Assembly: GCA_963978895.1 (NCBI GenBank)
Contig: CAXBUH010000001.1
Span: 116,001-180,000 of the forward strand
Source: Erpobdella octoculata
Lineage: Eukaryota > Annelida > Clitellata > Hirudinida > Erpobdellidae
Length of the DNA: 64,000 nt
Reading direction: 5' to 3'
Both the position numbers and the translations under genes were made by a program. Positions 11,098 to 22,322 of this stretch are shown here, piece by piece. Every line of letters begins with the position of its first letter. Positions within the stretch are counted from its first letter, which is position 1. Below the pieces are notes generated by a model, which was not told the origin of the DNA, ran no database searches, and worked only from the letters and a program-made list of their open reading frames with translations.

Positions 11098-13020
11098 ATG
11101 TCCACTGATGCTGAATATATAGCAAACGGAGAGAAGCTTGGCTTTTCTGGTGGGGTGCTGCTGAAGTATGTCGAAGACTGTCGAGAGCGGGCCGAGCGAC
11201 AAAAAGAGCGGGAGGAAAGAAAGGCTCAGCAAGAACGGGAAGAGCGGGAACGGGAACGTGAACACGAAGAGAAGAAGACTCAAGAAGCTAAAGAAGAACG
11301 AGAACTCCAACTTCAACAGGCTAAAGAAGAACGAGAACTCCAACTTCAACAGGCTAAAGAAGAACGAGAACTTCAACTTCTACGTGAGCGCGAACAACGC
11401 CAGCATGAATTGGAATTGAAAAAGCTGGAATTAGAGGCCCTAACGAAAAAAGAGCCAAAGGTAGAGGTAACAAAGATTCCTTATCCAAAGTTTTCTGAAG
11501 GTGATGACATCGACGCATTTTTGCTGAGATTTGAGTCATTGGCAAAAGCCAATGGTCACCCTCAGAAGGATTGGGGAATGCTTCTAGGGTCGTTGCTTAG
11601 TGCGAAGACTTTGGAAGTGTTTGGCCAACTTAGCGATAGTCAGATGCAGGACTACAGAACGGCAAAGGAGGCACTCCTTCGTCGTTTTGGGAAGTCAGCG
11701 GAAGACTATCGCATAATGTTTCGAGAGTCAAAGCCTGAACCGGAGGAGACCTGGGAACATTATCTAGTGCGGCTAGATAGCCACCTCAGGCGCTGGGTGG
11801 ATCTCACGGGCAAACAAAACCTGTTGTTTTTGTTTCTGAAAGAGCAGTTTTTCGGAAAGTGCCCGGCGGGAATGGTCGAGTACTTGTTGGAGAAAGAGAG
11901 CAAAGATGTCAATGAGCTGTGCCTTTGGGTAAACAAGTACAGCCAAGCCCACCCAGAGAAGAGGTTGGCAAAATTGGACAGCAAAAGCAGGATTAGCGGA
12001 AATCGTGGTCAACCAGACTCTGACTCAGGAATGGTTGGACCACGCTGTTACAATTGCAATAAGCTGGGCCATATGGCAAAGGATTGTCATCACGCTGGAC
12101 AGATTGCGAGGGACTACAGTCAAGGCACTCAGGCAACTCCAGTCATGTGCCAAGCGCGTAGAGAGGCCAACTTGACACCACCATGTAAAGATTCTGGAGT
12201 AGTGAATGCATGCGCGGTCATGGTGTTGGATGGTAAAATGAATGAGGTCCAATTAAAATGTGGCTGCTTTTCACCGGTAATAGCGGATGGTTGTTTTCAC
12301 TCAGGAGAAAAATTTAAATTAACCAGAGGGTTTGTGAACAGAAGACCGGTAAAGGTTTTGAGGGACACTGGCTGTACTTCCATATTAGTAAAGGAATCAT
12401 TAGTGCACCCGCGTCAGATGACCGGAAGAACAAGACCTTGTGTTTTGATCGACGGCACAGTCCGGGTAGCCCCAACAGCAGTGGTAAAAATCAAAACAGA
12501 CTGGTTCAGAGGAACCAGGGAGGTGGTGTGCATGAAAAACCTACTTTGCGATCTCGTGCTGGGAAATGTTGAAGGGGTAAGAGGTTTTGATGCAATGGCG
12601 GCAGGAAAACGCTTTGGTCGGAAACCACAGAAATCCGCTTCCAACTACGACAGCACTCAGAGGAATGATCAGGTAAATTTTAGAAAATCGTCGGCTAACT
12701 CGGAGCTGTATAAAAGCAAGGAAAGAAACACGTCTGTTATTTCAAAGGTAGGAAATAAAGTTGAGGCAAAAGTTCAAGCTTTGAATCCGCCAAGAGAAAG
12801 ACCAAGGCTCAATCTTCTGCCTAGAGGCCAAAATGGAGGGGTGGGGAAAGATGGAAAGTTGAATTCGGCAATCTTCGGAGATGCCCGCCCTGTTGACACA
12901 GCACGCAGAGAGATAGAGATTGAGAATAAGTTGAAAGGAAACTATTTCAAAGGCAAGGAGAACATCGGTGCTGACTTTCTTAGTCGTAAAGAGAGTGACG
13001 ATGTAATCAAGAAACACTGA
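11098..13020 (+). CDS. Gag-protease polyprotein, SCAN-like capsid, RT and integrase deleted
   Basis: An intact 640-codon ORF starting at ATG 11098. Residues about 20-125 are a charged coiled coil containing three copies of EAKEERELQLQQ-like repeats. Residues about 140-290 are a helical capsid related to the SCAN domain (WEHYLVRLDSHLRRW, then KEQFFGKCP). A CCHC zinc knuckle lies near 317-330 (CYNCNKLGHMAKDC) and an aspartic protease active site near 423 (DTGCTS). RT, most of RNase H and integrase are absent. The last residues (near 624) match the RNase H C-terminal motif, GKENIGADFLSR. The deletion is in frame, so the product is a clean gag-protease protein. It could be mobilised by a full-length relative. 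A SCAN-related gag is known from the Gmr1-like gypsy group. Confidence 0.85.
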   Translation: MSTDAEYIANGEKLGFSGGVLLKYVEDCRERAERQKEREERKAQQEREEREREREHEEKKTQEAKEERELQLQQAKEERELQLQQAKEERELQLLREREQRQHELELKKLELEALTKKEPKVEVTKIPYPKFSEGDDIDAFLLRFESLAKANGHPQKDWGMLLGSLLSAKTLEVFGQLSDSQMQDYRTAKEALLRRFGKSAEDYRIMFRESKPEPEETWEHYLVRLDSHLRRWVDLTGKQNLLFLFLKEQFFGKCPAGMVEYLLEKESKDVNELCLWVNKYSQAHPEKRLAKLDSKSRISGNRGQPDSDSGMVGPRCYNCNKLGHMAKDCHHAGQIARDYSQGTQATPVMCQARREANLTPPCKDSGVVNACAVMVLDGKMNEVQLKCGCFSPVIADGCFHSGEKFKLTRGFVNRRPVKVLRDTGCTSILVKESLVHPRQMTGRTRPCVLIDGTVRVAPTAVVKIKTDWFRGTREVVCMKNLLCDLVLGNVEGVRGFDAMAAGKRFGRKPQKSASNYDSTQRNDQVNFRKSSANSELYKSKERNTSVISKVGNKVEAKVQALNPPRERPRLNLLPRGQNGGVGKDGKLNSAIFGDARPVDTARREIEIENKLKGNYFKGKENIGADFLSRKESDDVIKKH

Positions 13021-13033
13021 CGCGTTTCTTTTT

Positions 13034-13049
13034 TCGAAGAGGGGGGATA
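13034..13049 (+). other. Polypurine tract
   Basis: GAAGAGGGGGGATA lies immediately before the 3' LTR, the expected position of the plus-strand primer. Confidence 0.7.
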
Positions 13050-13137
13050 TGTAAGATGAAGATAATTCATCTTACGTATTTTCATAGTATTTGTTTATTT
13101 TATTTTATTATGATTGGATATGTCGAAACAATAAGTC

Positions 13138-13171
<34 letters not shown>

Positions 13172-13619
13172 GTGTATATATATATGTTTTTATATATATA
13201 TGTGTATGTATATACGTATGTGTGTTTATTATTTTTTTATCTAAAAATTTATATATATATGTATGTATATATATATATATATATCTTTTTCCGGATTTTT
13301 ACTGGTAAGATTGTAAATATTATTTTGTGCATGAATTTTGAGAATTGAGACGTGTGTTTAAAGTTGAGTGTTCGAGAAGAAAAAAATAAAAGTTTAAAGA
13401 GACGTGCTACAGAGAGAAATTGGAATTTACAAAAGATTTGCTAGAACCGTGCGAAATTCTACAAAGTGAGAGAATTCAGTTTTATTTGAGTCCAGTTAAA
13501 AGATTAATTTTTCAAGGAAGAATAATTAAGTTAAAATAAATTCGAGAAATATTGTGATATAAATAACTTCGACTTTAACGTTACGAATCGCTAGAAAGCA
13601 TATTCCTCTACGTTTACAT
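13050..13619 (+). repeat. 3' LTR of gag-only Ty3/gypsy element
   Basis: Nearly identical to 10443-11000. It is about 12 bp longer because its internal TA tract is longer, and only a couple of single-base differences are visible. Such similarity marks a recent insertion. The element entered the 3' flank of the hAT transposase gene that follows. Confidence 0.85.
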
Positions 13620-13624
13620 TGTTA

Positions 13625-15377
13625 TTATTTTAAATGTTTATTGCATTTAATAAACTCAAGTTCAGATAACAATGTTTGTCCTAAGCGAGCTCGATTTGGT
13701 CTCACGAATAGACCTCCATGACTAAATATCCGCTCCTCTGGCGCTGATGTTGCTTGTACACATAATATCTGTTCAAATAACGAGCCCGGCATTTTCAATC
13801 TGTTATCATTTTTTATTTTTAGCCAGCAGTTCCCACCTCGTGCTGCTTCAGAGTAAAGCACTGGTAGCATTTCCACATATAACATCAGTGTTGCTGTAGC
13901 TTATGTTTTTTCAGGTTCTTTTACATTTTCTTGTGAAGAAAATTTTTCATATGAGGCAAACAATTTTTTTCTTTTTGGGGAGGGTTTATAAACATCTGAC
14001 AACCCAGATGAAGTTGAAACAACATCATCTATTTGATGCATTCCAATGTTTTCTAACTGTTTTGTTGCTTCACCTTTAAAGTATAATTTAAAAATAAAAT
14101 TAGTCAATCAAGACGACTTAAGTTTATAAATACTTATAAAAATAAACAAAAATAGAATAGATTACCTATTATAATATCTTTCAGCTTTTGTTTTTTACCA
14201 ATGATAAGTGGCTGGTCATCAAGCCATAACAAACCATAATTTGGATCCAGCATACTAGCTAGTGGATATAGCATTTCATCAAATTTATTGTTAGATGAGT
14301 CTTGGGTTTCCACACTTTCAGCTGATGTAATAAAAATTCTTTTGAACAATCCTGAAAATCGGCATCTTAATGATTTGTGCAAAGCTTTAGTAATCGCAGA
14401 ATGATTAATGCATTTTGCAATGACATCTATTAGATGACTATCAAGAGCTACAATACATGGAACTACACAGCCAATTGTAGGGTAGTTTCCTCCTTGAGTC
14501 AAATCTGTAGCTTCAGCAAATGGTTGCAAAATTTCTATTAACTCTTGAAGTATGGAAATTTTTTTTGGAGTAATGGTTAAATGAACTTGACTTTGTTCTC
14601 GTAACAATTCATTCAACAAAGTTTGATTCAAAGAAGCAATGGCAGTTAAGTGGTGAAACAAACTATTCCATCTTGTGTCATTTGCTTTAGGTAGAGAACG
14701 TCCTTTACCAAACTTGTTTTCAAACACGTTTCGAAAAATTGCACTTTGATGAACTAAGTTAACTAATTTACAACATTTAGCTGCTAATAAACGAATTGAT
14801 GAAGAATTCATCTCTTAGCTAGACCATCTTTAATCACAAGTTGCAATGTGTGGGCAAAACATGACAGTCTTGTGGTCCAGTGTCGATCAATTGTCTCTTG
14901 AATTTCATCACTGTCAGATAAATCAACATCTTGCCACAGTGTGTCATCATCTAATGCCCCCTCACCAGGCTCACCTTGATCATCTGTTTTCAATTTTTTC
15001 AATATATCAAATGCTCTTTTCATATTGCTAGCATTATCTGTAACAGTGTATGCAACCTTGTCTTCAAGTTTATACTCACAAAGGCACTTTTTAATTTCTT
15101 CAGCAGTTCGTGATCCTGTATGCGAGCCCGGAAAATATGAAAAAGTCAAAAGGCAGGATAATGGGGTAAAATTAGTAAAAGTATGTCCAGTGATGGCAAG
15201 ATATGAATGGGTCGATCTGTCAGTCCATATGTCTAATGTCAAAGCAACATATTTTGAGAAGTTTATCAATTTCTGTACACATGCTGTTTTATATGCCATA
15301 AGTTTTGGCAAAACTGTGTACGTTAAGTATTGTCTTGAAGGAGCTTTAAATTTAGAATTTAGAGCATTTAAAAATGT
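13625..15377 (-). pseudogene. hAT-family transposase, decayed, with one intron
   Basis: Read on the minus strand from 15377. The catalytic core begins with LDIWTDRSTHSYLAITGH and continues through TVTDNASNM and CFAHTLQLV to about 14814. One frame change near 14810 precedes NDTRWNS and the helical region (14811-14166). A 92-bp GT-AG intron (14074-14165) joins in frame to the next exon (14073-13901). After a further break at TAA, the C-terminal dimerisation domain follows (SAPEERIFS, then LSELEFIKCNKH) at 13885-13625. This is the ZBED-like hAT architecture, except that the N-terminal BED zinc finger is missing: homology stops at 15377, where a stop codon and GACT repeats begin. Catalysis would be cut-and-paste transposition, but this copy is inactive. 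Confidence 0.85.
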
Positions 15378-15434
15378 TTAAAACAGTCAGTCAGTTAGTC
15401 AGTCAGTCAGGACATGTTCTTTTATATATATAGA
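15378..15434 (-). mobile_element. Helitron family B 5' end, minus strand
   Basis: On the minus strand this reads TCTATATATATAAAAGAACA followed by GACT repeats, the same start as the two complete family B copies at 26834 and 28451. The similarity stops after the GACT repeats, where the hAT transposase sequence begins. The 5' terminus directly abuts the first base of the family A array. Confidence 0.75.
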
Positions 15435-15671
15435 TCCCTACTATAAAAGCGCAATGATGTAATATGTATGTATTATGTATGTCACCCGATTAGCATCTGC
15501 AGGTCTGAAAAAACTCACGTTGATAGATTATGAGACGCTGAATAAGGTTATTACTATATTATCGCATTGGTGTTGTTTTTGTGCTTAGAGTGCTATTTGA
15601 GTGCGATTACCATTACTATTAATATGTAAAAACTCACACGCTTCGCGCGCGAAGCGTGCGTCAATTGCTGG
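15435..15671 (+). mobile_element. Helitron A unit 1 (237 bp, internally deleted)
   Basis: It contains the family 5' end, about 110 bp of leader, and then jumps to the terminal hairpin and CTGG. It is the smallest unit and shows the minimal ends. Confidence 0.8.
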
Positions 15672-16051
15672 TCCCTACTATAAAAGCGCAATGATGTAAT
15701 ATGTATGTATTATGTATGTCACCCGATTAGCATCTGCAGGTCTGAAAAAACTCACGTTGATAGATTATATGAGACGCTGAACAAGGTTTGTTAGGGCACT
15801 TTTTTGTTAAAATGTTTAAATAAAAAGTTATTAGCCGCGAAAGTTTAACGCTTTGCGGATATATATAATGCATCGTACGTCATCACTCAGTATTTGTTTT
15901 CTTCTTAGCCGTGAAAGATCGGTATATAGGTCAACGTACGTCATAATTCACAAATGCAATGTACAAAATTACTCGAACGTCAACTGCCGTATTTTCGTAA
16001 TTTCTCCTATAAACAGGTTTAAGGAAAATAGCCGTTTGATAATAAAAATTA

Positions 16052-16267
16052 ATGATAATCGATATGAACGACTTGAAAACAAAAGGTGGCGGTCGTCGCA
16101 AATTGACCAATAGAAAAGGAGTTGGCGGACGACCATCTAAGCGAGTAAAGGACGAGAAGAGTTATAATTTAACCAAAAAAATAGATTATAAAAAACGCCG
16201 GTTAAACTTTGACACGCCCGTTGATGAAGTCAATCTGACGTTGAAAACGCTGAATCTAGCAATGTAG
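16052..16267 (+). pseudogene. Helitron protein, basic N-terminal fragment
   Basis: A short lysine/arginine-rich stretch with GGGRRK and GVGGRPSKRVK, resembling AT-hook-like DNA-binding tails. It is followed by a stop at 16267. It lies upstream of the protease-like and Rep segments in the same orientation and is probably the start of one large Helitron polyprotein now broken by mutations. The assignment rests on position more than on similarity. Confidence 0.45.
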
Positions 16268-16296
16268 AAATTTATCTTAAGGAACATTACCTCCGG

Positions 16297-16760
16297 ATGC
16301 GCAACGTTGCAATTAATGAAACTATAAATTCTTATTTAATTTTGAATAACGTTTTAATGAAAGAAATGATCGACCCGACCAAGTACATCGACTCGGCCAT
16401 AGTGAATGTTCGTTCGCTGCAAATTATAAAAGAACATCTAGATGGAGCAAATGATGCAAATTTATGTCTGATGTCGGCCATTTTCTTCCAAGCAGCTGTT
16501 GAAAAAAAAGAGTCAACGAATACTTTTTGACTACCCCTTCTTTATCAGATGTCGTCATTATTCCTGTTCTTCATTCCAATCATTTCACCTTGGCCATTCA
16601 AGAATTTGATCCTATACTTAAACAAGTCATATGCTCCTATTTTGATTCTCTTGACCGGGGACTTCCCAAGCCGGTCAGAGAAAAACTGGACTCAATAGCG
16701 AGCTTCTTACACACAGGTTGTCAATGCAATACCTCAGACGTTCAGTTAAGAAATACGTAA
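16297..16760 (+). pseudogene. Ulp1-like (C48) cysteine protease remnant in Helitron
   Basis: Two overlapping frames (16297-16530 and 16527-16760) together resemble a Ulp1/SENP-type protease. The first contains CLMSAIFFQAA and the second VVIIPVLHSNHFTLAI and YFDSL. The histidine in SNHF and the aspartate in YFDS occupy the positions expected for the catalytic His and Asp. The cysteine half is not seen, because homology runs into the 20-residue repeats at 16745. Cysteine proteases of several kinds are known in Helitron polyproteins. Confidence in the family is moderate. Confidence 0.5.
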
Positions 16761-16910
16761 AAATCAGCAAAGTCGCCGAAAACAAATGAGCGTCAAAAAC
16801 TTCCGTGAAGAAATACGTAAAAATCAGCAAATTCGGCGAGAACAAATGGGCGTCAAAAACTTCCGTGAAGAAATACGTAAAAATCAGCAAAGTCGCCGTA
16901 AAAAAATGAC
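16741..16910 (+). repeat. 60-bp tandem repeat encoding a 20-residue unit
   Basis: Three consecutive copies with a period of exactly 60 bp. The unit encodes a basic stretch around FREEIRKNQQ. The copies are nearly identical, so they arose recently compared with the rest of the Helitron coding region. Confidence 0.75.
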
Positions 16911-19699
16911 AGCTGAAGACTGTCGATTAGCACAAAGGGCTTATAGAAAAAAAAATAAGCGTGTTGTCTTGGGAATTGTCGACAATGAAATCGATGTTCC
17001 GGCGGATCAAACTGTTCAGCATTTCTTGGGACAAATGAAAGACAATATTTGTGCCGCATGTGGCGCATTTCATTTTTCTCAAGAACCGGTAAAAGAAAGC
17101 TCCTATTCGTCGTGCTGCTCCAATGGACAAATTGTTCTATTCCATAGCGAAGAAGTCGACCAAGAGCTGAATGATTTGTTCTATAGACGTCACAAATGGT
17201 CAAAAGAGTTTATGAAGGACATCCGTCAGTACAACAGGGCACTTTCTTTCGGCAGCATCATCACGACGGAGATCTACAACCATGGTGGGCCGTACGTCTA
17301 TCGCCAAATGGGAGAATTCAAGCGAGCGTTCAACCTTAATGCCACGCCGTCAAACCTGATTCAGCTACCGTCCTACAGGCAGCTGTACATGATCGAGACT
17401 GAAGCAGCGCACGGTATTCGACTGGAAAGAAACTCGAACCTGAACGAAGATATACTGAGAACGCTAGAACGCACAATGAAAGACAATTGTATAACCGAAG
17501 CCTACATGATGTTAAAAGATCAACTTAAAATTGAGGAAAAAAAGGCTGCTAAGGAAGGTACAATGCCACCGGCCCTGAAATTGCTGTTTAACGTTAAGCC
17601 AGAAGCTCAATCCGGTCACAGAGGACGCTACAACATTCCGCAGACCAATGAAGTCGCAGCCGTCTACGTTGAGGGTCCTAACAGCGAGCCACCACCGGCA
17701 TACATTGTGGTCAACGAAAAAGGCAACAATCGATTTCGCATAATGAACCCAATTGATCCGTTGATTGAGGCCTTTCTATATCCTTTGCTAAACAATCGAG
17801 GCAAACCTGGATGGAACAAAGATATGAAGAGAACGGACGGTCGCCGCTTGACTATGAACGACCACGTATTGTACAGGTTGGCCATCCGAGATGAAAAACG
17901 CATGCCCAATCTTCTGCACCAAGCCGGTAAGCTGTTCCAGGAATGGATTGTGGACAGCTTCTTGCGCGTGGACTACGGACGACTAGAGTACGCTAAGAAT
18001 TTTGTCAACGAAAAGAATAGCACAACGTCAGGCACGCTAGATGAATATTTGAAGCAAAAGGCCAAAGAAATAGGAGCGAAAGTAGGCAAAAAAGTTGTAC
18101 TTTCGTCAACGTATGTTGGATCGTCACGCTACATGTCTCAAGCCTACGACGACGCTATGGGAATGGTGCGCGTCTTTGGAAATCGTCGACAATCTCAACA
18201 TCGGCCTAACTGCAACTGATCGACCGGATCTCGTGGCTCGAGTCTTCCGCCTCAAATATCAAGCATTGCTGAACTACATAGTAGAAAGTCAAATTTTTGG
18301 TACCGTCTTGGCTTACGTCGGTACGATCGAGTTTCAAAAACGAGGACTACCTCACGTTCACCTTTTGTTTACGCTATCGGCAACGGATAAACTTACCAAC
18401 GTCGACAAAATCGATAAAGTCATTCGGGCCGAGATTCCCGACCCTGAGGTGGAACCACTCCTACATGCAATTGTTTGTCGCAACAATTTGCATCTATGCG
18501 TGAAGAAAAACAGAAAAAACGAGATAGTTCGATTCATGCCCTGTTGCTCACCGGCCAATCCAATTTGCGGAAAAAATTTTCCAAAAAAGTTCCGGATTGA
18601 AACGAAGCACGGAGACGGTGGCTATGCCAAATATCGACGACGTAACGAAGGCCGCACATTTACTATTCCTGACGGACAAGTATTGGACAACCGACACGTC
18701 GTTTCTTACTGTCCGAAATTGACCGCGAAGTTCAACTGTCACATCAACGTGGAACATGTGGCCGATGTGGACGTGGTCAAATACTTGCACAAGTACATTT
18801 TCAAAGGTCCGGACAGTGCAACGATCGTCTGGGAGTTCTACGACCCCAATAATGGCAACGAAAAGGTTTTGGATTAAGACGAAATTCAATCGCACATCAA
18901 TTGTCGTTATTTGAGCCCGCCTGAAGCCGCTTGGCGTTTGTTCGGCTATGAAATCGTCTTGAAGAGCCATCACGTCGAGAAACTGGATCTTCATCTTCAT
19001 GGTCAGCAGGTCGTTTTCTATAAAAGTGATGCAACAGATGCTGATATCCAAGCGGCAAAAGAAGCTAGAAAATCTAAATTGATGGCGTTTTTCGATTTAA
19101 ATCAAGAGATGAGGACTCGTTGGCCCGACAGCCACGCGATGTGCAACTTGCGTTACATGGATGCTCCAAAGTTTTTCACGTGGAATTACAAAGAACAGAA
19201 ATGGGACAAACGAAAGAACTACTATAACACAATTGGGTGGCTCTATGCTGTTTCACCTAGACAGCATGAGCTTTTTCACTTACGACTTTTGCTGTTGAAC
19301 TCACGAGGGCCTACAAGTTTTGTCGACTTGCGCACTCACGAGGGCAATGTTTACTCAACATTTAAAGCTGCTTGCCTGGCAAGAGGTTTGATTGAAGACG
19401 ATGAAGAATACCGCAAAGCAATGGAGGAAGCCGCTGGCTACAAAATGCCGGCTCAGCTTCGCTTTTTCTTTGCTATGCTGTTGGTGCATTGCGCACCAGC
19501 ATTTCCTGGAAGATTGTACGATGAGTTCGCAAAACATCTATCCCATGACTACTGCCGGAAGTTTGGCGATACCATAGGAAACGATGTCGCATATCGAAAG
19601 ATTGAAGAAGTTTTGTTCCGAAATGACACCACATTTGAGGATTTTCAAATGTCAGCCTCAAAACCTATAGCTATAGAAGAATTGGCTATAGGGCAATGA
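16786..19699 (+). pseudogene. Helitron Rep (HUH nuclease) protein, helicase lost
   Basis: 16786-18219 is the Helitron N-terminal region: a cysteine-rich patch (CAACGAFHF, SSCC), SKEFMKDIRQYNRALSFGS, and a domain ending with YDDAM near 18165. After a deletion and frame change near 18176 the Rep domain continues to 18877 with the HUH motif PHVH (18350-18361) and the two tyrosines of KYLHKYIFKG at 18782 and 18794, four residues apart as in active Helitron Rep. A TAA at 18875 breaks the frame, and the region after Rep continues to 19699. The usual TCNPxW block before the HUH motif is missing. No Pif1-like helicase follows. The protein would nick and join single strands in rolling-circle transposition, but this copy is inactive. 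Confidence 0.85.
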
Positions 19700-20109
19700 A
19701 ACCGAAGCAGTTCGAAAAGATTTGACACTTGAGGAACATGAAGCTGTCGGACGGGACATCTCCAGGTCTGAAAAAACTCACGTTGATAGATTATGAGACG
19801 CTGAACACAATTTGTTAAGCCACTTTATGTTAAAAATGTTTAAATAAAAAGTTATTAGCCGCGAAAGTTTAACGCTTTGCGGATATATATAATGCATCGT
19901 ACGTCATCACTAAATATAAACAAGTTGAAAATAAAGAAATCACCGAAGTATACTACTTCGGCGGAGTTTTTCTAATTTTGGGCTTACGTCATCACACCTT
20001 ATAAACAAATTGAAAATAAACAAATCAGCGAAGTAGAATATTTTTCAAAGCGGGTTTTCCCAAAAATGAGATTACGTCATCACTCAATATAAACAAGTTG
20101 AAAATAAAT

Positions 20110-20770
20110 AAAGTAAACGGTTGGCGTTTTTCATTCTCCGCCATTGAAGGTTGGTTTTATCGGGGGGTTTTCCCATTATCAGCCATTGAATGTGGGTTTT
20201 TTTTCATAGGCGGATTTTCAATATCAGCCATTAAATGTTTTTTTAAAGAGTGTTTAATAGTAGGGTGGTTTTTTCATTATTTGCCAATATTACTTTTTTC
20301 TGCTTTTTTCGTTGGCGGTTTTTTCAATATCATCGATTAAAAGTTGTTTTTTTGTAAGTCGTTTCTATATAAGCCATTAAAGGTTGGTTTTTAAGAAGGC
20401 TGGTCCAAAACGTGCTCAATCATTTGCGTCTGGCTGAAAAACTTCACAAGCTTTTAAATTGGTTTTTCGTAGGTGGGTTTTTTTATTATCAGCCATTAAA
20501 TGTTGGGTTTTTTCGTTGGTGGTTTTTTCAATAACTGCTGTTGAAGGTTGTTTTTCATAGGCGGTTTTTTCATTATCAACCATTTAAGGTTGTGTTTTTC
20601 GCAGGCGGTTATTTCCAAAACCATCCAATATAGTTTTTTTGTAGGTGCTTTTTTCACTATCACCCAATAAATGTGTTTTTTTTCGTAGGCTGTTTTTCCC
20701 AATATCGCCCATTAAAGGTTTTTTTCGTAGGTAGTTTTTTCAAAATCATCCAATCAAAGCGAAGACCATT
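20110..20770 (+). repeat. About 50-bp minisatellite of Helitron A
   Basis: Degenerate tandem units around GTAGGCGGTTTTTTC and ATCAGCCATTAAAGG. The same block recurs in other units at about 21420-21660, 22120-22220, 23290-23560, 24360-24720, 25730-26010 and 30040-30350. Short open frames here are repeat artefacts. Confidence 0.75.
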
Positions 20771-20941
20771 CCAAAACGTGTTCAATTAAAAAATCATCTG
20801 CTACTGGCTAAAATAGTCTGCGAAGCGTGCGTAAAGCAAAAATGTTGTTTTTGAGCTTATAGTTCGATTTGAATGCGACTACCTTTTATTAATATGTAAA
20901 AACTCACACGCTTCGCGCGCGAAGCGTGCGTCAAGTGCTGG

Positions 20942-21760
20942 TCCTAACATAAAAGCGCAATGATGTATTATGTATTATGTCACCCGATTACCATCTGCAG
21001 GTCTGAAAAAACTCACGATGATAAATTATGAGACGCTGAACACGGTTTGTTAGAAAACCTTTATGTTAAAATGTTCAAATAAAAAGTTATTAGCCGCCAA
21101 AGTTTGACGCTTTGCGGATATATATAAAACAGCCTACGTCATCACTAAATATAAACAAGTTGAAAATAAATAAATATAGCCGGCAAAGTTCGCCGCTTTG
21201 CGGATATATAAAAACAGAGTACGTCAACATTCAATGTAAAAAAATCCATATAAATAAATCAATATAAACAAATAGCCGCGAAAGTTCGCTGCTTCGCGGA
21301 TATTTATAAAACAGCGAACGTCATCATTCAATATAAACAAATCAACAAAGGTAATGTAAATGAATAGGAGTTGGTCGCCGAACGGTACATATTCTACTTC
21401 GGTAATAAAACGCAGCGATTGGTCGTAGGCGGTTTTTTCAATATCAGCCATTAGATGTAGTTTTTTTGTAGGCTTTTTTTCATTATCAGTCATTAAAGGC
21501 TGTTTTTTCGTAAGCGATTTTTGTCATTATTAGCTCTTAGAGATTTTTTTAGGCGACTTTTATTAATATCAGCCAATAGAGGTGGTTTTTTCGTAAGTGG
21601 TTTTCCCAACATCAGCCATTAAAGGTTTTTTTCTTAGGCGGTTATTTTCAAAATCAGCCATTCAAAGAGAAGACCATTCCAAAACGTGTTCAAGTAAAAA
21701 ATCATCTGCGACTAGCTGAAAAATTACAGCTTCGCGCGCAAAGCGTGCGTCAAGTGCTGG
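20942..21760 (+). mobile_element. Helitron A unit 3
   Basis: Starts TCCTAACATAAAAGCGC and ends with an imperfect terminal palindrome and CTGG. It is non-coding and contains the leader, the AAGTTCGACGCTTTGCGGA-type motifs and a short minisatellite. Confidence 0.75.
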
Positions 21761-21761
21761 T

Positions 21762-22321
21762 TCCCTACTATAAAAGCGCAATGATGTATTATGTCACCCG
21801 ATTAGCATCTGCAGGTCTGAAAAAACTCACGTTGATAGATTATGAGACGCTGAACACGGTTTGTTAGGGCACTTTTTTGTTAAAATGTTTAAATAAAAAG
21901 TTATTAGCCGCGAAAGTTTAACGCTTTGCGGATATATATAATGCATCGTACGTCATCGCTGAATATAAACAAGTTGAAAATAAATAAATCACCAAAGCGG
22001 GTTTCCCCAAAAATTTTGAGATTACGTCATAACAAAATATAAACAAGTAGAAAATAAAGAAATCACCGAAGGCGGGTTTTTCCTAATTTTGAACGTACGT
22101 CATTACACATTATAAACAAGTTAAAAATAATTAGAGGTGGTTTTATTCGTAGGCGGTTTTTTCTATATCAACCATTAAAGGTTGATTTTTTTGTAGGCGG
22201 TATTTTCAAATTTAGCCATTCAAAGAGAACAACATTCCAAAACGTTTTCAATTAAAAAATCATCTGTTTCAGGCTGAAAAAACTCGCACGCTTCGCGCGC
22301 GAAGCGTGCGTCAAGGGCTGG
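21762..22321 (+). mobile_element. Helitron A unit 4
   Basis: Starts TCCCTACTATAAAAGC after one extra T and ends with the full 20-bp palindrome and CTGG. Short (560 bp) and non-coding. Confidence 0.75.
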
Positions 22322-22322
22322 T

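Larger units (their letters stand above)
15672..20941 (+). mobile_element. Helitron A unit 2, carries Rep coding sequence
   Basis: The longest unit apart from unit 8. It has a leader to about 16050, degraded coding sequence to 19750 and then a second copy of leader sequence. The jump is at 19756-19770, where CATCT-CAGGTCTG is shared by the coding side and the leader (compare 15490), so a microhomology-mediated deletion removed the helicase. The rest consists of family repeats and the terminal hairpin. Confidence 0.8.

Noticed and set aside
10972..11376. Phe/Leu-rich frame on the minus strand resembling a membrane protein
   Set aside because: It is the antisense of the Glu/Lys-rich coiled coil of the gag ORF at 11098.
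15380..15420. GACT/CAGT repeats as a CRISPR-like or satellite array
   Set aside because: They are the 5' end of Helitron B. No spacer structure exists, and the genome is animal.
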